Source: Paraburkholderia ribeironis
GTDB lineage: Bacteria; Pseudomonadota; Gammaproteobacteria; Burkholderiales; Burkholderiaceae
Length of the DNA stretch: 54,311 nucleotides
Assembly (NCBI RefSeq): GCF_900019265.1
Contig: NZ_CYGX02000054.1
Location: 1-54,311, forward strand
Direction: 5' to 3'
This document shows positions 16,314 through 25,383 of the stretch, piece after piece. Each line of letters begins with the position of its first letter. Within the stretch, counting starts at the first letter, position 1. A program made the translations under genes and the position numbers. The notes beneath the pieces are model-generated. The model was not told where the DNA came from and made no database searches. It saw only the letters and a program-made list of their open reading frames with translations.

Positions 16314-19300
16314 ATGAACCGCTTATCGAGCGCGCCGACGGCGCGGCAACAGCACTATGACGTCATCGTAGTGGGTTCGGGCTATGGCGGTGCGATCGCC
16401 GCGAGCCGCATGGCGCGCGCCGGGCGCAGCGTGTGCGTGCTCGAACGCGGACGCGAGTTCATGGCTGGCGAATTTCCGCGCACGCCGTTTCAGGGCGCCG
16501 AGCAGATCCAGTACAACACCGCGGCCGCGCAGCTCGGCTCGCCGCTGGCCTTGCTCGAAGTACACGTGAATGAGGACGTGAACGCGGTGGTCGGCTGCGG
16601 TCTCGGCGGCACCTCGCTGATCAACGCGAACGTCGCGCTCGAAGCCGACCCGCGCCTGTGGGACGACCCGCGTTGGCCGGCCGAGTTGCGTGCCGATCGC
16701 GACGGCCGCACTCTCGGCTATGCGCTCGCCCGGGCGATGCTGCAGCCCTCGCCGGTCCCGCCGGAATTTCCAGCGCTGCCGAAATTGCAGGCGCTCGAAA
16801 AGTCGGCGCAGGCGCTCGGCATGGCCGAGCAGTTCAGCCGGCCGCCGATCACCGTCACCTTCGAGGATCGTACGAACGCCGCGCACGTCGAGCAGAAGGC
16901 GTGCGTCGGTTGCGGCGACTGCAATTCGGGCTGCAATTACGACGCGAAGAATTCCACCCACATGAACTACCTGCCCGATGCGGTCACGCACGGCGCGCAG
17001 ATCTTCACAGGCGCCGCGGTGCATTCGGTGCTGCGCGACCCCGACACGCAGCAGTGGAAAGTCGGCTTCCAACTGGTGCGGCTCGGCCGCGAAAGCTATG
17101 ACGCGCCGGATCTATTCGTGAGCGCCGAGATCGTCATCGTGGCGGCCGGCACGATCGGTTCGACCGCATTGCTGTTGCGTTCGCGCGAGCAGGGACTGAC
17201 CACCTCCGACATGCTCGGCCAGCACTTCACCGGCAACGGCGACGTGCTCGCGTTCGCGTACAACACCAACGACGTAATCAACGGCGTCGGCTGGGGCGCG
17301 CACCCGAAGGGCGAGATTCCGCCCGTCGGACCGACCATCACCGGGCTCATCGATCATCGCAACACGGATAACGTCAGGGACGGCTACGTGATCGAAGAAG
17401 GCTCGCTCGCCGGGCCGGTCGGCGCGGCGCTGGTCGGCATGCTCGGCGCCGCCGCGCCGCTCGAGGGCGTGGATGTCGGCGGCCCGCGATCGCCCGATGA
17501 GCGGCTCGCGTACGACGCACGCGTGATCGAGAGTGTGCTGCGCGGGCCCTATCATGGCGCGCTCAACCACACGCAAAGCTACCTGGTGATGGCGCATGAC
17601 GACGAAAGCGGCCGCATCAGCGTCGACGCTCACGGCCGCGCACGCATCGCATGGGAGAACGCCGGCGCTCAGCCCATCTTTGCAACGATCGAAGATGCAT
17701 TGAAGCAGGCCACCGTGCCGCTCGGCGGCAAATACCTGCGCAATCCGATTTCCACCGAGATCCTCGGCAGGCGGACCGTCACCGTGCATCCGCTCGGCGG
17801 CTGCGGCATGGGCGAGGATGCCGCGCACGGCGTGGTCGACCACCTGGGCCGCGTCTTCAGCGGCGCGGCGGGTAACGCCGTGCATGATGGCCTGTACGTG
17901 ATGGACGGCGCCGTGATGCCGATGTCGCTCGGCGTCAATCCACTGCTGACCATCTCCGCGCTGGCCGAACGCAATTGCGCGCTGCTCGCCGCGTCGCACG
18001 GCTGGCCGATCGACTACGAGTCCAAAGGCACTGCCGCGCCGCCGCCCGCGCAGCGCATCGGCTTGCGCTTCACGGAGACGATGGTCGGCACCTACACGCC
18101 GGTGGTCGCGGGTGAGGCCGCCGCGAGCCCGATCGAGTTCACGCTGACCGTCGAATCGGACGATCTCGCCGACATGCTCAGTAATCCACAGCATCTTGCT
18201 CACACGGCCGGCACTCTGACCTGCCCCGCGCTTTCCGCGCAACCGATGACCATCTCCGATGGCACGTTCAACCTGTTCGTCGTCGACGAGTCGGACGTGG
18301 ACGAGCGCAACATGAACTACCGCATGACGCTCGACAGCGTCGAAGGCAAGACTTACTACCTGAGCGGGCAGAAGATCATCACGCGCACATCGCCGATCAA
18401 TTTGTGGGAGCAGACCAATACGCTCTATGCCGAGCTTCGCGAGTCCGCGCAAGCCGACGCGCCGGTGATCGGCAAAGCCACGCTGATCATTACGCCTGAG
18501 AACTTCCTCAAGCAGCAACGCACGCTCGAAGTCACGAACGCGCCCGATCTGGAGACGCGCCTCGAATGGACGCTGAAGTTCGGCAAATTTTTCGCGGGCG
18601 TGCTGTTCGCCGAATACGGCGGTGTGGCCTCGCCGCTGCAGTTCGTCGACCCGAAAGCGCAGCCGCGCCTGAAGCGGGCGCTACGCGCGCCGGCGCCGCA
18701 AATCGTCTTCTTCGATACGCCTGACGGCACCAGACTCAGGCTCACGCGCTACGTCGACCCCGCCAACAAGGCGGCGCGCCCGGTGCTGCTGATTCATGGC
18801 TCGGGCGTCTCGAGCCGCATCTATTCCACCGATCTGATCGCGACCAACATGGTCGAATATCTCAGTGCGGCCGGCTACGACGTCTGGCTCGTCGATCTGC
18901 GCGTCAGCATCGAGATGCCGAGCGTGATGGTGCCGACCAACGTCGACAAGGTGGCCCGCGAAGACATCCCGGCCGCCGTCGCAAAAATTCGCGAGGTGAC
19001 CGGCGCGGCGGAGATTCAGGCGCTGGGGCACTGCCTGGGCGGACTATCGCTGAGCATGTCGTTGCTGTCCGGCCTCAAAGGCGTGCGCTCGGCGGTCATC
19101 TCACAGGTGTCGGCGCATCCGGTGCCCGGCACGCTGGAGAAGATCAAGGCCGGCCTGCACGTCCCAGACATCATGGAGTTTCTCGGCGTGCACGATCTGA
19201 CCGCGTATACGCAGCATGAAAAGTGGCCACACAACCTGTTGGACGAAGCGCTGCGCCTCTACCCGCTCGATCATGGCGAAGGCTGCGGCAACCCGATCTG

Positions 19301-19724
19301 CCATCGCGCGACCTTCATGTATGGCCTGCTCTACGAGCATGAAAAACTGAACGAGATGCTGCATTCGAACTTGCAGGAATTGCTTGGCGTGCACGATATG
19401 GAGGTATTCAAGCATCTGGCGGCCATGGTGCGAGCGGGCAAAGTCGTCGATGCCAACGGCCGCGATGTCTACCTGACGGGGACCGACGGCATGAAGGGGC
19501 TGGAAGGAATGCGCCTGCCGATCGGCTTCATCCACGGTGATAGAAACGAAACCTATCGACCGAAAAGCACCGAGCTGACGTTCGACATGCTGGTCAAGCA
19601 CTTCCCCGAACAGCCCTACGAGCGGCATCTGATTCCGGGCTATGGACACATCGACTGCATATTCGGCAAGAACGCGTCGGTGGATGTTTATCCGGTGATC
19701 AGGCGGTATCTGGACGCGCATTGA
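16314..19724 (+). CDS. GMC oxidoreductase / alpha-beta hydrolase fusion
   Basis: A 1136-residue two-enzyme protein. Residues about 15-560 are a cholesterol-oxidase-like GMC flavoprotein: VGSGYGGAIAASRMARAGRS binds FAD, CGLGGTSLINANV follows, ACVGCGDCNSGCNYDAKN is a Cys-rich segment, and HPLGGCGMG with SLGVNPLLTISALAER closes the FAD domain. Residues about 570-780 are a linker domain of beta-rich character. Residues about 800-1136 are an alpha/beta hydrolase (VLLIHGSGVSS; nucleophile elbow LGHCLGG, with Cys907 in place of Ser; HGDRN; GYGHIDCIFG with the His). GAGGTGG sets the ATG at 16314. Fusions of this kind occur in bacteria that handle sterol-like or lipid substrates, but the substrate is unknown. 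Confidence 0.85.
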   Translation: MNRLSSAPTARQQHYDVIVVGSGYGGAIAASRMARAGRSVCVLERGREFMAGEFPRTPFQGAEQIQYNTAAAQLGSPLALLEVHVNEDVNAVVGCGLGGTSLINANVALEADPRLWDDPRWPAELRADRDGRTLGYALARAMLQPSPVPPEFPALPKLQALEKSAQALGMAEQFSRPPITVTFEDRTNAAHVEQKACVGCGDCNSGCNYDAKNSTHMNYLPDAVTHGAQIFTGAAVHSVLRDPDTQQWKVGFQLVRLGRESYDAPDLFVSAEIVIVAAGTIGSTALLLRSREQGLTTSDMLGQHFTGNGDVLAFAYNTNDVINGVGWGAHPKGEIPPVGPTITGLIDHRNTDNVRDGYVIEEGSLAGPVGAALVGMLGAAAPLEGVDVGGPRSPDERLAYDARVIESVLRGPYHGALNHTQSYLVMAHDDESGRISVDAHGRARIAWENAGAQPIFATIEDALKQATVPLGGKYLRNPISTEILGRRTVTVHPLGGCGMGEDAAHGVVDHLGRVFSGAAGNAVHDGLYVMDGAVMPMSLGVNPLLTISALAERNCALLAASHGWPIDYESKGTAAPPPAQRIGLRFTETMVGTYTPVVAGEAAASPIEFTLTVESDDLADMLSNPQHLAHTAGTLTCPALSAQPMTISDGTFNLFVVDESDVDERNMNYRMTLDSVEGKTYYLSGQKIITRTSPINLWEQTNTLYAELRESAQADAPVIGKATLIITPENFLKQQRTLEVTNAPDLETRLEWTLKFGKFFAGVLFAEYGGVASPLQFVDPKAQPRLKRALRAPAPQIVFFDTPDGTRLRLTRYVDPANKAARPVLLIHGSGVSSRIYSTDLIATNMVEYLSAAGYDVWLVDLRVSIEMPSVMVPTNVDKVAREDIPAAVAKIREVTGAAEIQALGHCLGGLSLSMSLLSGLKGVRSAVISQVSAHPVPGTLEKIKAGLHVPDIMEFLGVHDLTAYTQHEKWPHNLLDEALRLYPLDHGEGCGNPICHRATFMYGLLYEHEKLNEMLHSNLQELLGVHDMEVFKHLAAMVRAGKVVDANGRDVYLTGTDGMKGLEGMRLPIGFIHGDRNETYRPKSTELTFDMLVKHFPEQPYERHLIPGYGHIDCIFGKNASVDVYPVIRRYLDAH

Positions 19725-19986
19725 TGCGGGTCGATCGCGACGTCACGAATACCGCTGCGAGGCGGTGTCGTGGCAACGCGAGACGGCGTCGGTGATGGTG
19801 TCGAACGCGTTGGCTCTCGCGCCGGCGCTTCGGTCTTTCATGTCGCAACGTACGCATCGGGCGTGCGCGTAGATGCGACGCTCATTTCGTCCGCGAGCGG
19901 GGGTCGTCGCGGTGGATCGGCACGACCTGCCGCAAGCGTCGCCAGGACGCGAGGGGCATACGGCGCGGTGCGCAAGATAGCGATCC

Positions 19987-19996
19987 TGTCTGTACA
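19987..19996. promoter_or_regulatory. HutC-type operator candidate 1
   Basis: TGTCTGTACA differs at one position from the HutC-subfamily GntR consensus (GTMTAKAC core). It is the most distal of four related sites, 318 bases before the binding-protein start. Confidence 0.45.
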
Positions 19997-20023
19997 AATA
20001 AATGGGGCTCGACCCACACAACA

Positions 20024-20033
20024 TGTATAGACA
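20024..20033. promoter_or_regulatory. HutC-type operator candidate 2
   Basis: TGTATAGACA contains GTATAGAC, an exact fit to the HutC-subfamily consensus GTMTAKAC. It is the exact reverse complement of the site at 20214-20223. Confidence 0.6.
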
Positions 20034-20161
20034 ATTAAATCTGAACACAAGCACGCCTCACGTGCGACGGCCCTGTATGGCCCAAATCCCCATGATATTC
20101 AGGCGCTCCGCTACAGTCCTGGTAGAAAACCCTAGTTGTGGCCTCGCATCTGGACAAGTAT

Positions 20162-20175
20162 CTTGTATGTACAAG
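20162..20175. promoter_or_regulatory. HutC-type palindrome CTTGTATGTACAAG
   Basis: Perfect 6-base arms CTTGTA/TACAAG around TG. This sequence is of the type bound by HutC, the urocanate-responsive repressor of histidine utilisation genes in Pseudomonas. It lies 130 bases upstream of the binding-protein start. Confidence 0.65.
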
Positions 20176-20213
20176 TTGATGACGCAGCTGAATCGCGTCA
20201 CCGAAACTTGTCA

Positions 20214-20223
20214 TGTCTATACA
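20214..20223. promoter_or_regulatory. HutC-type operator candidate 4
   Basis: TGTCTATACA contains GTCTATAC, an exact fit to GTMTAKAC, inside the longer frame TTGTCATGTCTATACAA. Being closest to the operon (82 bases before the ATG), it is the best placed to overlap the promoter. Confidence 0.6.
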
Positions 20224-20304
20224 AATTGACGCATTGCCCCGACGTCTGCGAGACGCTTCCCTCCCATGGCGTTTAGCATAACTAAGTACATTCCCGGAGA
20301 TTTC

Positions 20305-21078
20305 ATGAAGAAGTTCGCTCTGTGTATCGCGCTCGCGGCCATCGCCACCGGTACCTACGCAAAAGACTTATCCACCATCCGCTTCGGGGTCGACGCAAGT
20401 TATCCGCCGTTCGAATCGAAGGGCGTTGACGGCAAGCTCTCCGGCTTCGACATCGATCTTGGCAACCAGATCTGCGAACGCCTGAAGGCGAAGTGCGTAT
20501 GGGTCGAAAGCGACTTCGACGGCCTGATCCCGGCGCTGAAGGCGAAGAAGTTCGACGGCGTGCTGTCGGCGATGTCAATGACACCGCAACGCGCGGAACA
20601 GATCAGCTTCTCCTCGAAGCTCTTCAACACACCGACACGCCTCATCGCGAAGAAGGGCTCGAGCTTGCTGCCGACGCCGGAAGCGCTGGCCGGCAAAACG
20701 GTTGGGGTCGAACAGGGCACGACTCAGGAGACGTACGCGAAGACCTATTGGGAGCCGAAGGGAGCGAGAGTCGTGTCGTATCAGAACCAGGATCAGGTCT
20801 ATACCGACCTGCTCTCCGGACGTCTGGACGTGGCGTTGCAGGATGCGGTACAGGCCGACAACGGCTTTCTGAAGACGCCGCGCGGCGCGGGCTTTCAGTT
20901 CGCCGGCCAGGCGATTGTCGACACGAAGATCCTCGGCAATGGCGCCGGCATTGGTCTGCGCAAGGACGATGCTGAGCTGAAGGCGAAGATCGACAACGCC
21001 ATCGCCGACATCATCAAGGATGGCACCTATAAAAAGATCGCGCAGAAGTACTTCAGCTTCGACGTATACGGCAGCTGA
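20305..21078 (+). CDS. Amino-acid ABC transporter substrate-binding protein (HisJ/ArgT type)
   Basis: A 257-residue periplasmic binding protein of family 3 (SBP_bac_3). The start at 20305 has GGAGA 5 bases upstream and gives a clean signal peptide (MKKFALCIALAAIATGTYA). The mature protein opens KDLSTIRFGVDASYPPFESK; GFDIDLGNQICERLKAKC is the lysine/arginine/histidine-binding signature, and the cysteines in that segment match HisJ/ArgT, which carry one disulfide. It delivers a basic amino acid or derivative to the permease encoded next. The upstream HutC-type sites suggest histidine or a related compound. Confidence 0.9.
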   Translation: MKKFALCIALAAIATGTYAKDLSTIRFGVDASYPPFESKGVDGKLSGFDIDLGNQICERLKAKCVWVESDFDGLIPALKAKKFDGVLSAMSMTPQRAEQISFSSKLFNTPTRLIAKKGSSLLPTPEALAGKTVGVEQGTTQETYAKTYWEPKGARVVSYQNQDQVYTDLLSGRLDVALQDAVQADNGFLKTPRGAGFQFAGQAIVDTKILGNGAGIGLRKDDAELKAKIDNAIADIIKDGTYKKIAQKYFSFDVYGS

Positions 21079-21188
21079 TCACTTCCCGTCAATTCTTCCG
21101 CAGCGTGCCCTGGCGCACTCTCTCCGTTCCACGGGTGCGCAATCAACCGCATTGACTGGGTGCACGACGCATCCTGGGATACACATAC

Positions 21189-21878
21189 ATGTTCTTTCAC
21201 GGGTATGGCCCCCTACTCCTCGCGGGCACGTGGGAAACGATCAGGCTGGCGGTCTTGTCGCTGGGTGCATCTTTCCTGCTCGGTCTTGCAGGAGCCGCCG
21301 CGAAGCTTTCGCCGAACCACGTGCTCTCTCGCATCGGCGCGCTCTACACGACGCTGATTCGCGCTGTTCCCGATCTCGTGCTGATGCTGCTGCTGTTTTA
21401 CGGTATGCAGATCCTGCTCAACAATCTGACCGATGCGCTGGGTTTCGATCAGATCGACATCGACCCGTTCGTTGCTGGCGTCATCACGCTCGGCTTCATC
21501 TACGGGGCGTACTTTACCGAAACATTCCGGGGTGCGTTTCTGGCTGTTCCACGCGGGCAACTGGAGGCGGGTTTCGCGTACGGCATGAGCTCGTGGCGGG
21601 TGTTCAGTCGCATCATGTTCCCGCAAATGATGCGCTTCGCCATACCCGGCATTGGCAACAACTGGCAGGTGCTGGTCAAGGCAACTGCACTTGTATCGAT
21701 CATCGGTCTTGCCGACGTCGTCAAGGCCTCGCAGGATGCCGGCAAAAGTACGCTTGAATTCTTCTTTTTCACCATGGCGGCCGCTGCGATCTATCTCGCG
21801 ATTACCACGGTGTCCAACCTCGTGTTGGTCTGGCTGGAAAGGCGCTACTCGACAGGCGTACGGAGGGTCGCATTGTGA
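21189..21878 (+). CDS. Amino-acid ABC permease (HisQ type)
   Basis: A 229-residue inner-membrane permease with about five hydrophobic segments. TWETIRLAVLSLGASFLLGL at the start, TLIRAVPDLVLMLLLFYG, the EAA loop EAGFAYGMSSWRVFSRIMFP and KATALVSIIGLADVV are typical of HisQ-like subunits. It pairs with the next gene, whose GTG start overlaps its stop by 4 bases. Confidence 0.9.
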   Translation: MFFHGYGPLLLAGTWETIRLAVLSLGASFLLGLAGAAAKLSPNHVLSRIGALYTTLIRAVPDLVLMLLLFYGMQILLNNLTDALGFDQIDIDPFVAGVITLGFIYGAYFTETFRGAFLAVPRGQLEAGFAYGMSSWRVFSRIMFPQMMRFAIPGIGNNWQVLVKATALVSIIGLADVVKASQDAGKSTLEFFFFTMAAAAIYLAITTVSNLVLVWLERRYSTGVRRVAL

Positions 21879-22588
21879 TCGAACTCGTCAGGCAATACTG
21901 GCAAAACTACCTCTATACCGACGGCTACCAGTTCACCGGCCTTGTCATCACATTGTGGCTACTGGTCGCCTCAATCGGACTGGGCTTTTGCCTTGCCATT
22001 CCGCTGGCGGTTGCCCGTTCGTCGAGCAATCGCTTCATCTCCGGACCGGTCTGGCTCTATACCTATGTCTTTCGCGGCACGCCGCTCTATGTCCAGTTAC
22101 TCGTCGTCTATACGGGGCTCTACAGTCTTCACTTCGTGCACTCGCACGCCCTGCTCGACACGTTCTTTCGCAACGCGATGAATTGCACGTTGCTGGCCTT
22201 TGCGTTGAACGAATGCGCGTACGTCACCGAGATATTCGCCGGAACGATCAAGGCGACACCCTATGGCGAGATCGAGGCAGCACAAGCTTACGGGATGTCG
22301 AAGTACAAGCTCTACACGCGCATCATCCTGCCGTCGGCGCTGCGGCGCGCACTGCCCAATTACAGCAACGAGGTCATCCTGATGCTGCACGCGACGACGC
22401 TCGCTTTCACAGCCACCGTACCTGACATCCTCAAGGTAACGCGCGACGTCAACTCTGCAACGTACGCATCTTTTCAGGCATACAGCATTGCCGCCGTGCT
22501 GTACGCCTGCATCGTTTTTGCCCTTGTTTGGGCGTTTCGCCGGATGGAAGCACGCTTGCTGGCCTTTCTGAAGCCGCAGGGGCATTGA
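21875..22588 (+). CDS. Amino-acid ABC permease (HisM type)
   Basis: A 237-residue permease starting at GTG and overlapping the previous gene by 4 bases (GTGA). YTYVFRGTPLYVQLLVVYTG and the EAA loop EAAQAYGMSKYKLYTRIILP, followed by SALRRALPNYSNEVILMLHA, are HisM hallmarks. It forms the membrane channel as a heterodimer with the preceding subunit. Confidence 0.9.
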   Translation: MIELVRQYWQNYLYTDGYQFTGLVITLWLLVASIGLGFCLAIPLAVARSSSNRFISGPVWLYTYVFRGTPLYVQLLVVYTGLYSLHFVHSHALLDTFFRNAMNCTLLAFALNECAYVTEIFAGTIKATPYGEIEAAQAYGMSKYKLYTRIILPSALRRALPNYSNEVILMLHATTLAFTATVPDILKVTRDVNSATYASFQAYSIAAVLYACIVFALVWAFRRMEARLLAFLKPQGH

Positions 22589-22625
22589 ACCTGGCCGCCC
22601 GCGGCCACGATGGAGTGTATCGAGA

Positions 22626-23393
22626 ATGTACAAGCTGATTGTTGATGACCTGCACAAGAAGTTCGGCGACAACGAGGTTTTGAAGGGCGTCTCGCTCAAG
22701 GCAAAGGCTGGCGATGTCATCAGCATCATCGGTTCGAGCGGGTCCGGGAAAAGTACTTTTTTGCGGTGTATAAATTTTCTGGAGCAGCCTTGCTCCGGTC
22801 GCATCACCGTCAACGCGGAACAGATCCAGACCACGCGTGACAGCAAAGGCGCGCTGCGGGTCAGTGATCACAGGCAATTGCAGAAAATGCGCACCAGGCT
22901 ATCGATGGTGTTTCAGCACTTCAACCTTTGGGCGCACATGACCGTGCTCGAAAATATCGTCGAAGCGCCCGTCAGCGTTTTGGGGTTGAGTCGTGCCGAA
23001 GCGGAGCAGCGGGCTCGCAAGTATCTGACCAAGGTGGGGCTCGCGCCCAGCATGGAAGGCAAATATCCGTCCCATCTGTCCGGCGGCCAGCAACAGCGGG
23101 TGGCGATTGCACGTGCGCTGGCGATGGAGCCCGAAGTGATGCTGTTTGACGAGCCCACTTCCGCACTGGACCCGGAACTGGTCGGCGAGGTATTGAAAGT
23201 CATGCAGGCTCTCGCTGAAGAAGGCCGCACGATGATCGTGGTCACGCACGAGATGGGGTTTGCTCGCAACGTGTCGAATCATGTGATCTTCCTGCACAAG
23301 GGAAAAATCGAAGAGGAAGGCAATCCGCAAGAAGTTCTGGTCAACCCGAAAAGTGAACGGCTAGGGCAGTTTCTTGCCGGGAACCTGAAATGA
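22626..23393 (+). CDS. Amino-acid ABC transporter ATP-binding protein (HisP type)
   Basis: A 255-residue ABC ATPase: Walker A GSSGSGKST (residues 36-44), Q-loop MVFQHFNLWAHMTV, signature LSGGQQQR, Walker B VMLFDEPTSALD and switch VTHEMGFAR. IQTTRDSKGALRVSDHRQLQ and the following segment are specific to HisP-like subunits of polar amino-acid importers. It energises the HisQ/HisM-type channel of this operon and lies 37 bases after it. Confidence 0.93.
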   Translation: MYKLIVDDLHKKFGDNEVLKGVSLKAKAGDVISIIGSSGSGKSTFLRCINFLEQPCSGRITVNAEQIQTTRDSKGALRVSDHRQLQKMRTRLSMVFQHFNLWAHMTVLENIVEAPVSVLGLSRAEAEQRARKYLTKVGLAPSMEGKYPSHLSGGQQQRVAIARALAMEPEVMLFDEPTSALDPELVGEVLKVMQALAEEGRTMIVVTHEMGFARNVSNHVIFLHKGKIEEEGNPQEVLVNPKSERLGQFLAGNLK

Positions 23394-23507
23394 CGACCGG
23401 CCTCGAGCCGACTCGGCGGACCGTTCTTATTTTTCTGCGCACGCCATCTCCACTGTATTTTCGCAATTCAACCAGCGGCCAGCGTCAACGCTGCACCGCC
23501 AGAATCC

Positions 23508-24623
23508 ATGCAAATCAAAACGCACCCGCTCATTTCGCCGACGCTTGGTACTGAACGCCACCTGACCAGCTTTCACTACGGGCCGACTGGTGGTCAGAAG
23601 ATCTATATTCAAGCGTCGCTACACGCCGACGAATTGCCGGGCATGCTCGTCGCCTGGCGCCTGCGCAAGCATTTCGCCAGCCTCGAAGCCGCAGGCAAGC
23701 TGCGCGGCGAAGTGATCGTCGTGCCGGTAGCAAATCCGATCGGTCTCAATCAGCGGGTGCTCGGCTCGCACATTGGTCGGTTCGAAGGCAATACGGCGCA
23801 AAACTTCAATCGCAACTTCTACGACCTGACGACCCTGGTGATGCATCGAGTCGAAGCGCGTCTGACGCGCAATATCGACGAAAACCGCCAGGTGGTGCGC
23901 ACTGCCATGCGCGAAGCACTTGACGAGCAGACGCCTCTGACCGAACTCGATTCGCAACGGCTCGCGCTACAAAAACTCTCTTGCGACGCGGATGTCGTGA
24001 TCGATCTGCATTGCGACTGGGAGGCCGCAATGCATCTGTACACCAATCCGGATATCTGGGGAGAAGTCGAACCCCTTGCGCGCTATATCGGCGCCAAAGC
24101 GTCGCTGCTGGCACTGAACGCGGACGGCAATCCGTTCGACGAGATTCATAGCTTCTGCTGGTCCAATCTGCGTGCGCGTTACGGCAAGCAGCATCCGATT
24201 CCCAATGGCGGCGTTTCGGTAACGGTCGAACTGCGGGGCCAGCGCGATGTGTCGCATGAGTTCGCCGAGCAGGACGCTCAGGCGATCGTCAATTACCTTT
24301 GCCATCGCGACTTCATCGACGCAGAAGCCGCGCCGTTGCCAGCACTGCCGTTCCCCGCTACGCCATTCGCCGGTGCGGCAGCGGTCATTACGCCGGTAAG
24401 CGGCGTGCTCGCATTTCGTGCGGAACTCGGCGCATGGATCGAATCCGGCCAACCGGTCGTGGATATCATCGATCCGCTCACGGATCACGTGAGCACGTTG
24501 AACGCGACGACGAGTGGCGTGCTGTACGCGCATCGTTCGGTTCGGTTTGCTTCTGCAGGGATGTCGGTTGCGCACATCGCTGGCGCGACGGCGTTTAGAA
24601 CAGGCTCTCTGTTGCCGCTATGA
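23508..24623 (+). CDS. AstE/aspartoacylase-family zinc amidohydrolase
   Basis: A 371-residue metallo-amidohydrolase of the succinylglutamate desuccinylase/aspartoacylase family (M14-like fold). Zinc ligands fit LHADE (His39, Glu42) and DLHCD (His168). The substrate-binding Arg lies in NFNRNF, and the catalytic Glu is probably Glu241 in VTVELRG. The C-terminal 80 residues form a small beta domain. Family members cleave N-acyl amino acids or similar amides. It is the last gene of the amino-acid ABC operon, 114 bases after the ATPase gene, so an imported N-acylated or conjugated amino acid is the likely substrate; histidine-derived compounds are a candidate given the operators upstream. Confidence 0.8.
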   Translation: MQIKTHPLISPTLGTERHLTSFHYGPTGGQKIYIQASLHADELPGMLVAWRLRKHFASLEAAGKLRGEVIVVPVANPIGLNQRVLGSHIGRFEGNTAQNFNRNFYDLTTLVMHRVEARLTRNIDENRQVVRTAMREALDEQTPLTELDSQRLALQKLSCDADVVIDLHCDWEAAMHLYTNPDIWGEVEPLARYIGAKASLLALNADGNPFDEIHSFCWSNLRARYGKQHPIPNGGVSVTVELRGQRDVSHEFAEQDAQAIVNYLCHRDFIDAEAAPLPALPFPATPFAGAAAVITPVSGVLAFRAELGAWIESGQPVVDIIDPLTDHVSTLNATTSGVLYAHRSVRFASAGMSVAHIAGATAFRTGSLLPL

Positions 24624-24690
24624 GCATCCAGACGGTCATGTCCGCGGCGAATTCTGTCCGGACAGGTCCAGGTGGAAAGCGCAGCAAGAC

Positions 24691-25371
24691 CTACCAGATA
24701 TGCGGCACGAAGCGATAACGCACCCGCGTCATGTACGCCTTATAGCCGTCGAGTTGCGCGGCCAGCAAGCGCTCTTCGCGCACCGCGCGCCAACCGATGG
24801 CGCACGCCATCACGGGCGCGAGCGCGAGGCCCCACCATGAACCGAGCATCAATGGCATGCCGACGAACATCAGCAGCGCGGCGGCGTACATCGGATGGCG
24901 GACGTACGCGTAAGGACCGGTGTCGATCACCTTGTGACCGCGTTCCGTCTGGACCTTCACGACCGGCGCGGCGTAGCTATTGGCGCGGAACACGAAGCGG
25001 CACATGAAGATGCACAGGAACACGCACAGCGCGCCGAGGCTGACCAGCGCAACCGGCAGCGGCGCGGACCAGCGAAAGCGCATCGCGTCGAGTCCCATCA
25101 CGATCAGCCAGCCGCACCACAACAACCCGGCGGCGATCATGAAGAGACGGTCCCAGCGAGTCTGCCGCCCCTGCACGAATGGCGCGAGTCGCTCGGCGAG
25201 CAACCCGGGATCATGACGCGCGAGCCACAAGCCCATCCACAGGCTCAACACGCCGATCTCGATCAGAAACCACCACGCGGCCGGCCACGCGAACGTGCCC
25301 GCCGCGCCGAACAGCAGCGCGCCCATGACGGCCAGCGAGAGCACTGTTTGCACAATGAGGCGCGCGATCAT
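24691..25371 (-). CDS. Isoprenylcysteine carboxyl methyltransferase-like membrane protein
   Basis: A 226-residue polytopic protein with five or six hydrophobic segments. The C-terminal part (KVIDTGPYAYVRHPMYAAAL, and RVREERLLAAQ-type AVREERLLAAQLDGYKAYM) is the SAM-binding signature of the ICMT/PEMT-like methyltransferase family. Bacterial members methylate unknown lipophilic or thiol substrates. It is 12 bases downstream of the arylamine N-acetyltransferase gene on the same strand and is probably co-transcribed. Confidence 0.82.
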   Translation of the reverse strand: MIARLIVQTVLSLAVMGALLFGAAGTFAWPAAWWFLIEIGVLSLWMGLWLARHDPGLLAERLAPFVQGRQTRWDRLFMIAAGLLWCGWLIVMGLDAMRFRWSAPLPVALVSLGALCVFLCIFMCRFVFRANSYAAPVVKVQTERGHKVIDTGPYAYVRHPMYAAALLMFVGMPLMLGSWWGLALAPVMACAIGWRAVREERLLAAQLDGYKAYMTRVRYRFVPHIW

Positions 25372-25383
25372 GGCAGTGGCCCG

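Larger units (their letters stand above)
19725..20304. promoter_or_regulatory. Regulatory region upstream of the amino-acid ABC operon
   Basis: A 580-base non-coding stretch. The left half (19743-20000) contains only overlapping open frames with no family features. The right half is comparatively AT-rich and contains four HutC/GntR-type motifs listed separately (19987, 20024, 20162, 20214). GGAGA at 20296-20300 is the ribosome binding site of the binding-protein gene. Confidence 0.6.
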
